Shown in pieces: positions 31,951 through 44,082 of a stretch of 64,000 bases of DNA. A program made the translations under genes and the position numbers. Under the pieces are notes generated by a model. That model did no database searches. It was not told the origin of the DNA and worked only from the letters and a program-made list of their open reading frames with translations. The stretch is from positions 1,426,001-1,490,000 of the forward strand of contig WIUZ02000006.1 of NCBI GenBank assembly GCA_015956445.1, read 5' to 3'. The first letter of the stretch is position 1. Every line of letters begins with the position of its first letter. The DNA comes from Thelephora terrestris. Lineage: Eukaryota > Basidiomycota > Agaricomycetes > Thelephorales > Thelephoraceae.

Positions 31951-32273
31951 TGCCAGGAACATGGTATTTTTAAACTTTTATAACACGCTCTTTCTTTGAA
32001 CTCTTCTTACCACTTCTTATGTTTTGAATGCTTCACACTCCTTATCCTTCATACCAATCATTCAAAACACACACAAACACGCATACATTCACAGCAATAC
32101 GGAACAACATGGCTATACCAACGCTTATACAACGTCCTCAAAAGTCGACTCTATCTACGGCAGGCCTGAAGGTCATCAACTGTCCATCCCGAAGATCGTA
32201 GTGCTGGCCCCTCCTCGAAAGAACCTCCCCGAACATGGCGTCACCATCTTCGGCACTCAGCTGAACGACTAGT

Positions 32274-33873
32274 TCAAGCCGATAGGAAGAGATGCCTTCG
32301 AGCGGACCGATCAGCCTCCCAGATGTCACCGAACTGCTGAACACCTGGTCCCACATCTCCATCACCGGGTGACTGCTCGACAGTACTGTCGACGTAGTCG
32401 GCAAGCGAACCTCCGTCTTCCTCATCAGACCCCTGGGTGGGATCCTGTATTGTGAGTCGACGCTGGTGGCGAAGCTGGATCTCCGACTCGACCTGTCGGT
32501 AGGGACGGTGGACCTGATATCGGAACCCTCGCTCCTCACCTCGACCAGAGAGGTCACCATCCGACTCGACTGGTCGAGGGTAAGGATTAGCCGATGCGGT
32601 CATACGATGAGCAGGACGGCGTCGAGAGCGCTTGCAACGTTGCCCCTTAGTCACCGGACGTACCTCGGCGACCCTCGGAGCATCTTCAGCTCGGTCAACC
32701 TCCATGACCTCATCCTCGATCTTCACCAACTGATGGACCGGCTGCAAGACACAGCGCCCACAGTTCTCCTTGTCGGAAGCGGCCAAGGTAGAAGCCGGAC
32801 CTGGAGTCGGAACGGGAACCGCGTTCTCGATCGGAGGCGTCGCATAGGACGACGGGTTAGGCGATGGGAGTACCACCTCGTCGGCGTACTCCAACTCGAA
32901 CGGAACATCGGCTGTCCCCTGACCAACCAATTTGGGACCCTCTTTGCAGTTGCAGGTCTTGTCCTGCAAGGACTCGACCTGTGCCGTCAACACCGCCACC
33001 ACGTTCTCGAGTTCTTCCGTCTAGAAGGTCTTTCAGTTATTGCACAAACTGCAAAGGCTGAAGGACGACCTTTTCATCCCTCCGGGCCAACGCTCCTTTG
33101 ATGTTGTTGTCCCTAACCTTCAACCCGGCGATCAACTCCTGATGGTTGGCGACCATTGCCTCCAACGCCTCGTTCGTTCCCTGTTGGAAGGCAGCCAAGG
33201 TCTCCTTCATTTGAAGACCCTCTGCTGACAGACGAAGGACGTCTGCCTTTGCCTCCTTCACTTCGCGCTCCAATCGTTCAACCTAGGCAGTCTGATTAGT
33301 CGAGAGTCATACTCGAATATTCAGACAGAAAACCTACCCGGCTTTCTCCCTCCCAAACAAGCGACCACAAAAGGCTAGTGGAAGCGGTAGCATGGCGGAC
33401 GGCCCGAGGAACAGTCGCTCCGTGCTCCAACAGGTCCTGATCGTAGATTCCCCTCTGCAGGGTGTACCAGAGCTCCTTTTTGATCGGATGCTCCAACTCC
33501 CCGAACCTACCCCTCATCTGGAAGGCCACCTTCTCGGCAATGATCGTGCAGACCCAGAGCTCATCGTCCCAGGTCAACCCCATCAAATGAGGCATCGTCT
33601 CCCTGAGACGTTCGGCGTCCACTTCCGTGACGACCTCCAAGATCTAGAAGCCGTTAGTTTGATCTCAACGCCAAAAGAACGTTCCTCTACCTAGAGGAAG
33701 GCGTTAGTGCTAGCACAGAAAGCTCTAAGTCTCCCCCATACCTGGTCATCCGTGGTATAGGGAGTTCCAGCAGCACAGGCATAGGCCTTGCGATTGGCGG
33801 CACGGCGGTCAATGCAAGAGATGGTGGAGATGCCATTGGCGACTTTGTAGGTATGGTTGTTAGGGAAGGACAT
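32274..33873 (-). CDS. Unit A coiled-coil protein (intron-containing), copy A2
   Basis: Same exon plan as copy A1, starting MSFPNNHTYKVANGIS at 33873. The middle block carries EVDAERLRETMPHLMGLTWD, then comes the coiled coil (EREVKEAKADVLRLSAEG) and the final exon with VVAVLTAQVESLQDKTCNC, ending at 32274. All introns seen in A1 are present here. The two copies differ mostly by single substitutions, with many conservative or silent changes, plus a changed stretch in the third intron near 33025-33070. Function unknown. Confidence 0.6.
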
Positions 33874-34457
33874 GTTTTGGTAAGATGATGGGGAAGTTGC
33901 TGGTGTTGCTGATCAAGGATGGCTCCAAGAAGACGTCCTTCTTATAGCCTAGATCGGTGATCCTTCACGTGACCTACCTCGACGAACCTCATTGGTCCGG
34001 GTCACATCAACTTCCGCCACTGTACCATCATTGTCGGCTTACTATATCAAGCTGACACCTCGGCCCGCGGGACGGCCTTGGAAGAACTTCGTTCCGGAAC
34101 GCCTAGAACGCGCGCGCACTAAAAATAGGTCTCAAGACCCTGATGACCCCTTTATGACATCACGAACCCCTTTTACGACCCCTCATGACTTTACGATTAC
34201 GACCAACCCTGGACCCTGATCACACACGTGGACAGTCACATCACAGTCTCCTAACCGGAGGAAGGAATCGCCGTTAATCGTTAGGAATGCCTTAGACTCC
34301 TTTTGGTTAGCCAAGCGAATGTGGAAGTAGCCGTTAGCGTGAAACGCCGGCGAATCTGTAATCCCTCATGTCCCATGAGTCTAGGCCTGCGCTCCTCATG
34401 TTTGGACGTACGTTGAGGTTGCCACTAGTCCGTGATGCTGTTACCGCCTACAGACAA

Positions 34458-34531
34458 CAAGGGATGTTGTATGGTCTCTACCTTTGGCCTCTCCAAAGGA
34501 AGCATCCAAGAAGATTCTCACCTGACCCTTG
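34458..34531 (+). repeat. Stem-bracketed variable segment in unit A2
   Basis: CAAGGG (34458) and CCCTTG (34526) bracket an interval different from those in A0 and A1. It contains a perfect inner hairpin, cctttgg-cctct-ccaaagg (34481-34499). Confidence 0.65.
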
Positions 34532-35252
34532 GGTGTGATCCCCAGGTACGAACTTTCATGACCCATGCCCCTTTTTCTTTTAGGACTAGTGTTATCTTTA
34601 CCCCTATGTTTCATGCGGACTATTGTTATCTTTTATGCAATCCTTCACACGCTAGTAAGGCCCTTTGTCCTTTATTCTCCCACGCGTCACATTTGTTCGC
34701 TTCCCTTACCTAGCGTTCTCACACTCCTTATCTCCCTTTGTTCTGGACTTGATAAGGGTATATTAGGGTATTGACGTCATGGCCACTCCTTTAGTATAAG
34801 TAGCAACTGTGGCTGTATCGTAGTACCTTAGTTTTGTTACCTCAGGAAATCCTCTGCCCTTCTCAGCCCAGTTGCAGTTAAGGACAAGTCAGAGTTTCTT
34901 GTTTGATCCAAGACATCCCCATCTGCTCTCCCTCCCGCTCTGCGCGTCAACTGCGCCTCGTAACTATAGACTCCCAGCAGTCATCTTAGAACACCTCGAG
35001 CGTCCAGTCGATCAACTGGTGGAGTCATCAATCCTGCTGTAGGGATAAACCCTTGCTTGTTAAACCGAACGAAGTACGGTTTAGGTTGGGTTTCTCTTTA
35101 GGATTTCGACCTGACTTGTAGTGACCTCGGACAACCTACCGGAAGAATAGAGACGTGATCGTTCTCTCACAAGCTAGTTGGACTAGTGAGTACTCTGCGG
35201 AGTCGGCTCAGTGCACTGGTAGTTGTTGGGGTAGAGTGGCCCTGACAGCCGC

Positions 35253-37933
35253 CAGGTCAGTGTCAGGATCAAAGAACTCCAATGGATGATGGAGAGGGCT
35301 GGAGGGTTGATCATCCTGCCTTTACTGTTAACAGTTACCTTACAGGATACATAGAATATTACCTGGAGTGAATTCCTGTTGGCTCTTTGATGCTCAGGGT
35401 GAGGGTGTGAAGCAGAACCTTCCTTGGAGGAATCAGCATCATTATGTGACATTGCACCTTGCTAGAGGAAGGAGATGCTCATGTTACATCCACATGTTTT
35501 AAAAACACACATGACTTACAAAATGATTGTCTTTCTGGTTTCTTCCCAACATCTCCTCTTGAATTGTCCCCATCACCTGCTTATCACTTGGTTTGGACAT
35601 TCGGGACCGTTTGCTTGGACCCTCCTCAGGTGGACTGTGCGTGCGTTTTTGCAAGGTTGACCCCTCAGCAACTGTGGAGGCCTGCCGGAAACTAGAATTC
35701 CTGCGACGCAGTTGTCGGGATCGGGGTATGCCATCCTCCACACCAGTGAGTGACAAAACTGATGTTGACCTTGATATACTGTGGGTGACCTCCTGGACTC
35801 CCTAAGGGAAATGATATGTGAGCAAAAAATATCATCGTATTGATGAAGAAAGGAATAAACACTACATTTTCTGCCATGTCATAGAACCCCAGAGCCACTG
35901 CCTGGTTGAGGGGTGCAGCTGGCGCAAAGTTTGATGCATAAAAAGCAAGTCGATTAACAAGGGGGTATTTCAACCCATTTTTGACTGCAGCCTTCAGCTG
36001 AAGGTAGTTCTTTGGATATGTACTCTTCATTTCTTTATGGAGGTTGTGCCACAGTGTGCTGGTGGTATCTGCACGAACAGCCCTCAGGGCCTGGGCTGAG
36101 TGGATATGATAGGTTGAAAGGACATGTTTGTAGCAGCGATTTGCATGACAACCCTGGCAGTTAATTATCAAGGACTTTGGGACACGATGTGAGGGAGCTG
36201 GAGGTATCGAACATGCCCGGTCCACTGACTGCCAACATGATCAGCATGGAAGGGTTATTCAGATGCAGTGCCTACCTGTTCCTCTGCCTTGATATCACAA
36301 AGTGCTTTTGCAGCATCAAACACACAATGTTCCTGTGGATCCCTGATATTGTAGTTGATGCCTCAGTGACCACTGGACCACTTCCAAATCAAGAGTGGAC
36401 TCACAAAATCTCATCAGAAACACCAAGTAGATTGGCAATTCTTGTCCTGATTTCCATTAGCTCAGCCAAGGGTTGGGTCTTCCATGGTTTCATATTCCCA
36501 CAAAGACAGGCACGCCCGTCGATGAAACAATAGCTGCAGATTAGAATCTTGCAATCCACCAAGTCACCAGTGGTGTTGTCACGAACACAAGATCCTTCAC
36601 AACAGAAAACAGTTCGAAAAATTTCTCCCCCACAAAATGCACAAGGGGGGGGTGATGAACCAAGGTCAAGGGTGGGGAGGAGCTCGTCTTGTGAGCAGTG
36701 GCTAGAATTTATCACCTCGTCAAACAGGATGAACCTATTCTTGAGGGTCTCTGAAATTGCCAACAAAGACGGATCATCTGGTTGGGACCCCTTGAGTTCA
36801 CCCAGTTTGTTGCAGAGGTCAAGGATTTTGAAGACGATGATCTTTTGAGGGTGGTAAGGAACCTGGGAACAAGTGCTAAAGAAAATCAGCGCAAGAAAAA
36901 AATATCTACAAAAAGATTACCGCTGCTTGAAAAATCTATCATGGTAGATGAACAATTCAAGTGCTTGCCAAGTCATCCACTCCCAACATAAGCTTGCTGT
37001 GATTCCTTGGTGGATATTTTGGGAAAAACTGGGTGGATTGTTAGTTGCAGGGAGTCCCAACCCGGATGGCTCCAACCTTCGGGGGGGTAAAATCACGAGA
37101 TCTCCCTTTTTCTGTGTGTAGACATAGATGTTGTGGGGGGCTTCTTTTAGCTCTTGCACGGACATAGACCGCACGCGGATCACATTTGAGCTGTTGCGCT
37201 CGCGCAAGTTTTCCGTGACTTGTGGCCAATCTTCTTCGGCTGTCATGAACCAGTGTTTGGCCGCATCTGTTCCTCCGGAAAAAAGTAGATCGTGCCTAAC
37301 CGTCAAGCGCGATTCATCTTGGAAAAGCGCGGCTGAGATTGTGTGAGCAAAAAGTGTGAAGAATCCTGTCGAACGAACATCGAACGAACCAGAATCCGGC
37401 CCGGAAAGCTTCAACCATTCATTGCACATCGACTCCGTGAGAAGGTCATTCTCGCCCCACGGACGCAAACAACCGGGCACAAGATACGAGTCTCGTAGCC
37501 AGGTGTGCCATTCCGGAGGGCACGGCAGGGTGATCCCTGGAAGACATATGATAAGATCAGGAAATCCTCCTGATGGGTTGAGTATACCTGTGGCGCTGCG
37601 GGCGTTCCCTCTGTTGTGGGCGTCGGTTGATACATCGGCGTGAGCTGTTGGGGCTTCAATTGAGGATCGTAGCGTAGGCAAAGATCGCATAATGTGCGTA
37701 CTACGATTAGCATAGATAGAGTCCATCCATTCTTCTACTTTGCGGAGCGGAGACTGCTTGTCGCCTTCAACGAGAGGGAACCCGGTGATCACACACGGGA
37801 CGCCAGATTGCTCGTATTCAGTTACTATCCACGTAATTTCATCGACCGGGGTGGCAAAAGAGATCCGCGGCGCGAGGCGAAAGGTATCACTGGTGGATAG
37901 GATAGATTCGATGTCTATGTTGTTGGCCGCCAT
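35253..37933 (-). CDS. JmjC-like protein with Cys-rich C-terminal region
   Basis: Start MAANNIDIESILSTSDTFRL at 37933 (an upstream in-frame Met is at 38023). The first half has the layout of agaricomycete JmjC/cupin-like proteins: GVPCVITGFPLVEG near the N-terminus, HDLLFSGGTDAAKHWFMTAE and GDLVILPPR, then after an intron SLCWEWMT. The usual iron-binding HxD is not obvious, so demethylase activity is doubtful. Further exons encode a Cys-rich module (CAFCGG, CCEGSC, CSYCFIDGRACLCG) and CQGCHANRCYKH, typical of the zinc-binding tail in this family, then a basic nuclear-type stretch (KRTHSPPEEGPSKRSR). The 3' exons run to the A2 insertion boundary, so the end is uncertain. Probably nuclear, chromatin-related (inference). 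Confidence 0.6.
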
Positions 37934-38058
37934 GGTGTGTTGTGAGTTGAATTTTTTCCCGATCAAACCATCAATATCGATGGCGAAGTCGGACAACCAG
38001 CCAAGAGGTGTCTTTGATGGCACAGGCCATAAGGTACACTAGAATTTCGGAATAAATA

Positions 38059-38954
38059 CTATCGGAGCCCTTCGCTATGGCGGTCTACGACCTCGTTTGC
38101 ACGTGCAACAAATTCCTCAAGCAACTCCTTCAAATCCAGCCTCAATTTCTCAACGTCTACGATCGCTTTGCTTGTGTCCTGGGAAAATCAGCATCATCAC
38201 AAGGTACACATGAGTAAATGGTGCACGAACAATACTGGAGGGAGCCGAAGTAACGACTTGATGAGAGGAAGATGGGACCTGGCAAACACCAGGACGTCGA
38301 GGCGAGGATGCGCTGCTTTCTACTGGGAGTTGAATGGGCCGAATTTCGGCTGCTTCTGACCTAGATGCCGTGGCTGTGTGACTGTGTGAAGGACCTGCCA
38401 GTGTCCAAGAAGCCCCGCTCCCTGCCTTAAATCGAGGTGAGGATCGAGAGCGGAATGAAGTCGGTCTTTTACGCACCTCTCTGGTTGTCCGATCTATCAC
38501 CTCCACGGTCACATCGTCGGCAAGCTGTATGGTGTTCGAGGTTTTTGGACTAGAAGGAACGGTGCGATTCAAAGAGGAGCTAGCAGAACCTGTCGTCAGA
38601 GTATCATTCATCGATGCCCCTGGCCGGTCTTCAGGGATGTTGGCCGCGTTTCCTCGACCAGAGAACATACGCCGCCCTGGCAAATCCTGTTGTCGGCTTT
38701 CATTGAATGCTCCTGCCTTCTGAGTATGCGGAACTCACGCCTGTGGTACTCGGGGTCCCGCGATTCTCTCGTGAAGCGCTCTCTGTGGCTGTGGAAAATA
38801 TAATTCAATGAAATATTCACGGATTAGAAACGTTCGACCAACCGATACGATCCATCTGCTCCAGGATTTCTTGGGGGACTTGAACGCGGTGGTAGGGTTT
38901 CTTGTTGTGCTGCTTGGTTCGCGAAGTTCTAATCATGGTCGCCGATGCGAACAT
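38059..38954 (-). CDS. Unknown Ser/Arg-rich protein with C-terminal coiled coil
   Basis: Start MFASATMIRTSRTKQHNKKP at 38954. Exon 1 ends at EQMDRI. Two short introns (about 38784-38841 and 38722-38742) lead to the long exon (NESRQQDLPGRRMFSGRG...), a low-complexity Ser/Thr/Pro/Arg region with DDVTVEVIDRTTREV inside. A last intron near 38180-38215 joins DTSKAIVDVEKLRLDLKELL, a leucine-rich helix, with the stop at 38059. About 260 residues in all. No domain recognised. The pattern of a disordered body and a short terminal coiled coil is common in adaptor or spindle/kinetochore proteins, but I have no specific evidence. Confidence 0.5.
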
Positions 38955-39870
38955 CGTGGGAAACGATGAAAGATTCATTGATTAGACTATTACATCCGCG
39001 ATTTGCACTCGACCCCAGGGTAAGGACTAGAAACATATTTTATTCCTCATCTCTACATTGCGGTTTGCGAATACAATAAAAATTTAGCCTTCAGTTCCAC
39101 CCCTATTCCGGTGCCCTCAGGGTCGTACTAGCTTTTCGTGCCAGAGCCAGAACATGCAGTATCCACGACTGTGGAAGTCTCAGCAGACAGTTCTTTGGTG
39201 GTTTTGCTTACAGTGTACGGGGGCTGGGATCAATACAGACCGGGTTTGAAGTCAGCATTTGTATTCCATCAACGTTCAACCTTGAGACTGCTGGTCGATA
39301 TAGATCAACGAAACCTTCAACCTTTCCTGTTCCATCAGTAGGTCTAGGTCTTGCTGGACGACTTGCGATTTGCCGGTGATTCGTACGTCAGAGGCAGCAC
39401 CTGATATCAGAGAGTATGGAATTACCCTTCCAGAACGCCTCTCCTCCATTGTTCGTCAATATCACCCTGAGAAATCAGCGCGTAGAGCAACCTAGCAAGT
39501 TCCTAGATCCGGGGTGCCAATGATTCTATCGATTGTTTGTTTGCCTTAGTTCGCTGGTGCAACTGTAAGCGTTATGGATCGCGAGTGCGGCAGAAGGACT
39601 GTACCCATAATTTTCCAATATAAAACAGAGACCGCCGGCGACAGACTTGAGCGGACAGAATGCATCTGCGGACTCTCTGACCGCAAGGAGGATTGTCTTG
39701 GCCCCAGAATACGCGAGGGACTTGAAGTTCCGGGTGCTCTTGTCAGAATCTACCGCAGGCGATTCTATTGTGGGATTCGGGGTTCACGTGTGTGCGCCTT
39801 GTTTTTCGCTGGGATCAGGCTGGAATGGAGTGGAAGTGGAGGGGAAATCTGGGTCACGCGAAATAGTATG
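38955..39870. other. Stretch without a supportable gene
   Basis: Intergenic sequence upstream of the minus-strand gene at 38059. Small plus-strand frames (39138-39341, 39574-39939) lack motifs. Confidence 0.35.
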
Positions 39871-40306
39871 GTTAGCCTGAGGGATGTTCAGGGAAGAAGA
39901 TGGCTGCATACCGTTGGGGTTCTGATTGTGAGAGGCTGAGGGCTTGACTGTCTGCAGAGTCGGGCCACCAATACACGGATCTGGTGCTGTATCGGCGAGA
40001 CATGGTGCGACCGCGCTTAAGTTGAGAAAAAGTGGAGGGGAAATCTGCATCGCACGAAACGAGCACGATTAGAAGGAGCTTCTTGTAAGTGCATGGCTGC
40101 ATACCCTTGGAATACGGAATGCAAGAGGTCGAGGGCTTAGGGGTCGGTGGGTCTGGGTCACTGATGGAAAGATTTGGTGCCGACCTTGTGAGGTGTGGCA
40201 CGACGAGTCCAGCTTCCCCTGCCAGCTCCCCAATGGAACCTGTCTCGCTCCTTGCTCTGCTTCGTTCTCGAAGATTGTTTCTTGTTCTGCGGAAAAACTT
40301 TCGCAA
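39780..40306 (-). pseudogene. Gene remnant with a tandemly duplicated exon-like block
   Basis: The minus strand begins MRKFFRRTRNNLRERSRARS and continues with SAPNLSISDPDPPTPKPSTS. A second, related block (about 39795-40020) repeats the same layout (ADTAPDPCIGGP...PSASHNQNPNGMQP). The repeat unit is roughly 210 bp and includes tggctgcatacc and gtggaggggaaatctg. The basic N-terminus resembles those of some basidiomycete NACHT-type proteins, but no nucleotide-binding motif follows. Treated as a worn fragment. Confidence 0.35.
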
Positions 40307-41424
40307 TCCCGTGTTGCCGTGAGTTCGGTGTCGATGATGGGCTGGTAAGAGATGAATGGCGTCGTGGCCTCATTCCGTTCTGGGCAAATCCTCGGCGCTG
40401 GGAATTCTTCCGTCCAGAGGAGGATTGCATCTCATGTCGGTTACCTCCCTTTCGCAACACTTGAGCTTGATAGCCCACCCGATTCTGACAGACTCGAAAC
40501 AAGTGCTATCTATCAACACTCACCAGACCCCGCAAAAATCAAACGCGGTCAGGTACACCACATCGATATCTGCCGGAGCGCGTACATTCAAGTCATCTCC
40601 GTCGTTAGGTCCCAGTTTGGTGCCTGGGAGCGGTTTAAACCCTCGGATATTTCGAAAAACACTGACTTACCTTATCCAAGAGGCCAGGGTATCCGAGGAC
40701 ATCCGTCGCGTTCAAAGCCTACAATAAATAGCCTTAACACTGTGAACGAAGGAATCCGTCAGGAGCGCGATCGGTTCCACAAAGCCACGCCGGATGATAG
40801 CAGAAACCGAATGCTAGGGAAATAACTCTAGCCGTGAGGGAGAAGACGATACCAGGGAGGCTGATTTTCTCTCTCCAGTGCCTCTGTTACCCAAACTTTC
40901 GGATGCCACAAGGCATAACAAGCGATAGCGAAGCGATCACAACGCCACCAAAATTTCGGACCGGGGCCAAGTATCTCAGGGCGTTTGGATTTCCGCAAGG
41001 AATACGTGTTAAACTTTTCCGTTGAATAGAGCCACGTTTGAAGAAAGCGAAACCGGATTCGTGGAAAATATGAAAACGCAAGATGGAGGGTGACGAAATA
41101 TGGAATCACGACTGGAAGACTTGAGGTTGGAACATTGCCCTAACCGTCCCGACCGAGAAGGTACTGCTGTAGAATCGTGTTAGAGGGCAAGTTGGAAAGT
41201 TGTTCGTAGGAGCCGCAACGATAAACGTACGACGTGCGAATCGCCAGCGCAAATGTGAGGGTGGTGGTGGCGGAAGTGGTTTTTAGCCAGTTTCTGATCT
41301 TCATCATCTGTATGCTGTTTGCCGGAACACGTTGGTTCGATATAATTTCTTCTATATATTTTACGCAAACTATCGGTACATAGGCAAAGGGAAAGTAGAC
41401 ATTTAAAAATCTCGTGATAGAAAA
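40307..41424. other. Stretch without a supportable gene
   Basis: Overlapping open frames at 40352-40825 and 40828-41109 have no recognised motif and no consistent intron pattern. The segment 41180-41424 is probably the 3' region of the following minus-strand gene. Confidence 0.35.
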
Positions 41425-42689
41425 TCAATTGCTTATGGGAACTCCGACAACCAAAGCCAACGCCAGTCCCAAGGGGAGGCCACCGATGAGGGCAGCAAGC
41501 GGACTGTAGGAGAGCGTACGTAACCACAGGAACGAAAATGCACCCAGAACGAACCCATACGCGGCGTGGAAGAATAGCACCTTTGCGACTGACAAGTGAT
41601 ACGTGTTGTGATCAACGCGAAACTTGTGGCGGGTAAGAATGCGGAATGGATGGACCTCTGGCTGCACTCACAACGACAAGGTTCTGGATCTCCTCCATCT
41701 CTGCCCTCAAGCCCTGCAAATAGATTTGGACGAGCTGGGGGGGCGTAAAGGCATCAAGTGGGACATCAAGGCTTCCAGCATCGGACGCGTCAGACGACAA
41801 GTCTGAGTTTTCCTAGTTTCATCAAACAATCAGCAGAGCGCTGTAAGAATTTAGGTAGACATACCAAACTCTGCTCGTGTACCGAAATCTCCCTCAAAAG
41901 AATGTTCCATCCCTCCGGTTGTGGTAGGAAGTGGAAACGCTCGCCTATAACTCATTAGCAGTGAGAAACGGCATCAAAGAAGAGACACTCACCTTCTAAT
42001 GAAGACGGGATAGGGTCTGGATTACCTTCGACCGTAGAAGGTCCGTCAGATATGAAGCGGGGTTCACAAAAACGGGTGAAACGGGGTGGCTGCCCTGCAA
42101 TCATGCATGAGTAACCTCTACGCCGAAACACTCAACCGCTGCTCACTATTCTCAACAGAGGGGTCGCCACCATCTGAGATTTCCTCGTGCACTGAAAGAT
42201 CAGCGGCAGGGCGAGCGGGGCGGGCGTTGATCTGTGAGAAGGTTGTTCAGTTTGAGATTGAAATAACGGGCTGTCGGAGAAGGTTCGCACCTGGGATTCC
42301 GAAACGATGCGCGGACCAGAAATCTTCGAAAGAATGTATGGAATTAATGACACGGTGCGAGCGGGATCCACCGCAAGAGCCTTGAGGACATCTATAACCC
42401 ACGATTGACACTTTGAATATTGGGTACAAACAAGAGGGGCAAGAGAGATGGAACGTACCATGCTTGGATGCTTCTGGGTAGTAGTCGACAAGCGACTGGG
42501 TCCAGTAGTCGGCTTGGGAGGCTGTTAGGGAATAGGTTGGCGGAGGGTGCAGATAAACGAGAAGCGGGATAAATTCTGGCGAAATTTTGACCCTGGAGAA
42601 GATGGCTGTAGAAGGAATGAGGGAATCGTCAGTTATAATCACAGGATGAAACTAAAGACGGTACATTCGACAAGGCCCGACGACTGCAT
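41425..42689 (-). CDS. Unknown protein with two C-terminal membrane helices
   Basis: Start MQSSGLVE at 42689. A 59-bp intron leads to IFSRVKISPEFIPLLVYLHP and SLTASQADYWTQSLVDYYPE. Another GT-AG intron keeps the frame into DVLKALAVDPARTVSLIPYI and LSKISGPRIVSESQ. Later exons contain FHFLPQPEGWNILLREISVH on one reading and the acidic SSDASDAGSLDVPLDAFTPP with QIYLQGLRAEMEEIQNLVV. The last exon ends in two hydrophobic stretches, VLFFHAAYGFVLGAFSFLWL and LAALIGGLPLGLALALVVGV, with the stop at 41425. The visible layout is a soluble N-terminus facing one side of a membrane plus a helical hairpin anchor. Family not recognised; about 300 residues. Confidence 0.5.
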
Positions 42690-42904
42690 GGCGAACGACG
42701 AGCAAAGGCAAACGACGGGAAGTAGGGGGATACACGAGGAGGTATTCAGCAGAGGGTTTGGGATGTTGAAGGTTTTCAGGTCGCAGAGAGATTGCTTTAT
42801 ATCCGGCTCAGCAACCGTGCGGAGTGGTGACTCTTTCAAGTTTTTTTCCGGGAACAACTTCCACCACGGCGGTCTGGATATCAAAACCCATGGGGGATGG
42901 GTTC

Positions 42905-43310
42905 GCCTGCGTTGAGCGATTGTTGGTGTGACGATGTGAAGAGGTGAAACCAGAAAGCGAAAGCTGAAGGCAACTAAGGGATGAAAACAGGGGAATGATT
43001 GGACTAGACAAAGGATCCTGATCGTGCGATATGGAAGCTTGTGCGAAGATGTGGATGTCAGCGTGGGACGGCAATTGTGGATAAGTTCCGGATAAGTTCC
43101 CAAACGATTGGATGAGTTCACCTGCTTTGAAAGTAGAACAAAAAGACTGCGTTGAGCGATTTGCCAATGTGAAGAGGTGAAATCAGAAAGCGAAACGGCT
43201 GGATGCAAAAGGGTGAGAATAGGGATAGGGGGATGTGAACTGGACAAAGGATCCTGGCGATATGGAAGCTTTTGCGAAGATGTAGACGTCAGTGTGGCGT
43301 GCAAAGGGAG
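42905..43310. repeat. Imperfect 240-bp tandem duplication
   Basis: gcgttgagcgattg...gtgaagaggtgaaaccagaaagcgaaa...acaaaggatcctg...gatatggaagcttgtgcgaagatgtgg (about 42910-43068) recurs with changes at 43150-43300. The second unit lies inside arm 1 of the inverted duplication, the first just outside it. Confidence 0.65.
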
Positions 43311-43338
43311 TCGTGCAATCAACAAAGGACTTCGATTG

Positions 43339-43440
43339 TGTCGTGCGGAAGGGCGCGCGAAGATATTGATGATATTAACGCCAGGCTTGCGTCGTGCGGA
43401 GGGGCGTGTGAAGATGTCGATGATATTAACGCCAGGCAAG
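43339..43440 (+). repeat. 51-bp direct repeat, two copies
   Basis: gtcgtgcgga.gggcg.g.gaagat.t.gatgatattaacgccaggc occurs twice in tandem, and in mirror image in arm 2 near 55492-55593. It accounts for the repeated residues in the long minus-strand open frame across this area. Confidence 0.75.
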
Positions 43441-44082
43441 TGCAGAAGGACAAAGGTCCCAATCTGCCGGAACTTGGAGACATAGGTGAGGAGGTGTCGT
43501 GTCGCCTTGAGCCTCCGGCTGCCTGCAAAGCGAGATCCTTTCCGCAAAAGAAACAAGAAACAGATTGATCGGCGAAGCCGATGAGGCGGAGATTGGAGAC
43601 GACACTCAACAAAAAAATCGCGAGGCGAAAGATTGAACAAATTACCGATGGTCGGGCTTTTGATAAGTTCAATAAGCACTTGCGAGGAAGTAGTAGTCCC
43701 GCCTTCAATACAGCACCAGCTAGATAGTCGAGGACCGTACTCGAACTTAAGATCCCGCATGTCTGGACTTGGGCGGGAGTTCGCGCATGGACTTGCCAGG
43801 CGGGAGTTGAGTTCGGGAGAGTGTCACACCCAGACCCATCAACAGCGCCACGAGGCTTGGGAGAGTGTCACACCCGTCACCAGCGCCACATCCGTCACCC
43901 GAGACCAACACCATCCAATCGGCTGCGACTCGCAAATCGCGTGCCGGTTCTTTCAGGCTTTTGAGAGGTACGTACATAACCCGACAAACAGGATGGCTGC
44001 CCAGCCACTCCTGTACTATCCTCCTCTGGATATCTCTTCTGCACACCCGTTTGCTTCACCTCTCCGTTTGTCTCACCTCACC

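Larger units (their letters stand above)
31951..35247 (-). mobile_element. Unit A, copy A2 (3297 bp, complete)
   Basis: Co-linear with A1 over its full length, from TGCCAGGAACATGG to GGCCCTGACA, with its own 5-bp duplication gccgc. That shows A1 and A2 are independent insertions and not the two ends of one element. The largest differences from A1 are a patch at 34260-34400 and the bracketed segment 34458-34531. Confidence 0.85.

Noticed and set aside
42639-43760. Minus-strand open frame of 373 codons, with a 267-codon mirror version at 55172-55975
   Set aside because: Composition is erratic, the repeated residues come from the 51-bp and 240-bp DNA repeats, it overlaps the first exon of the 41425-42689 gene in another frame, and no motif is present. 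It is open by chance.
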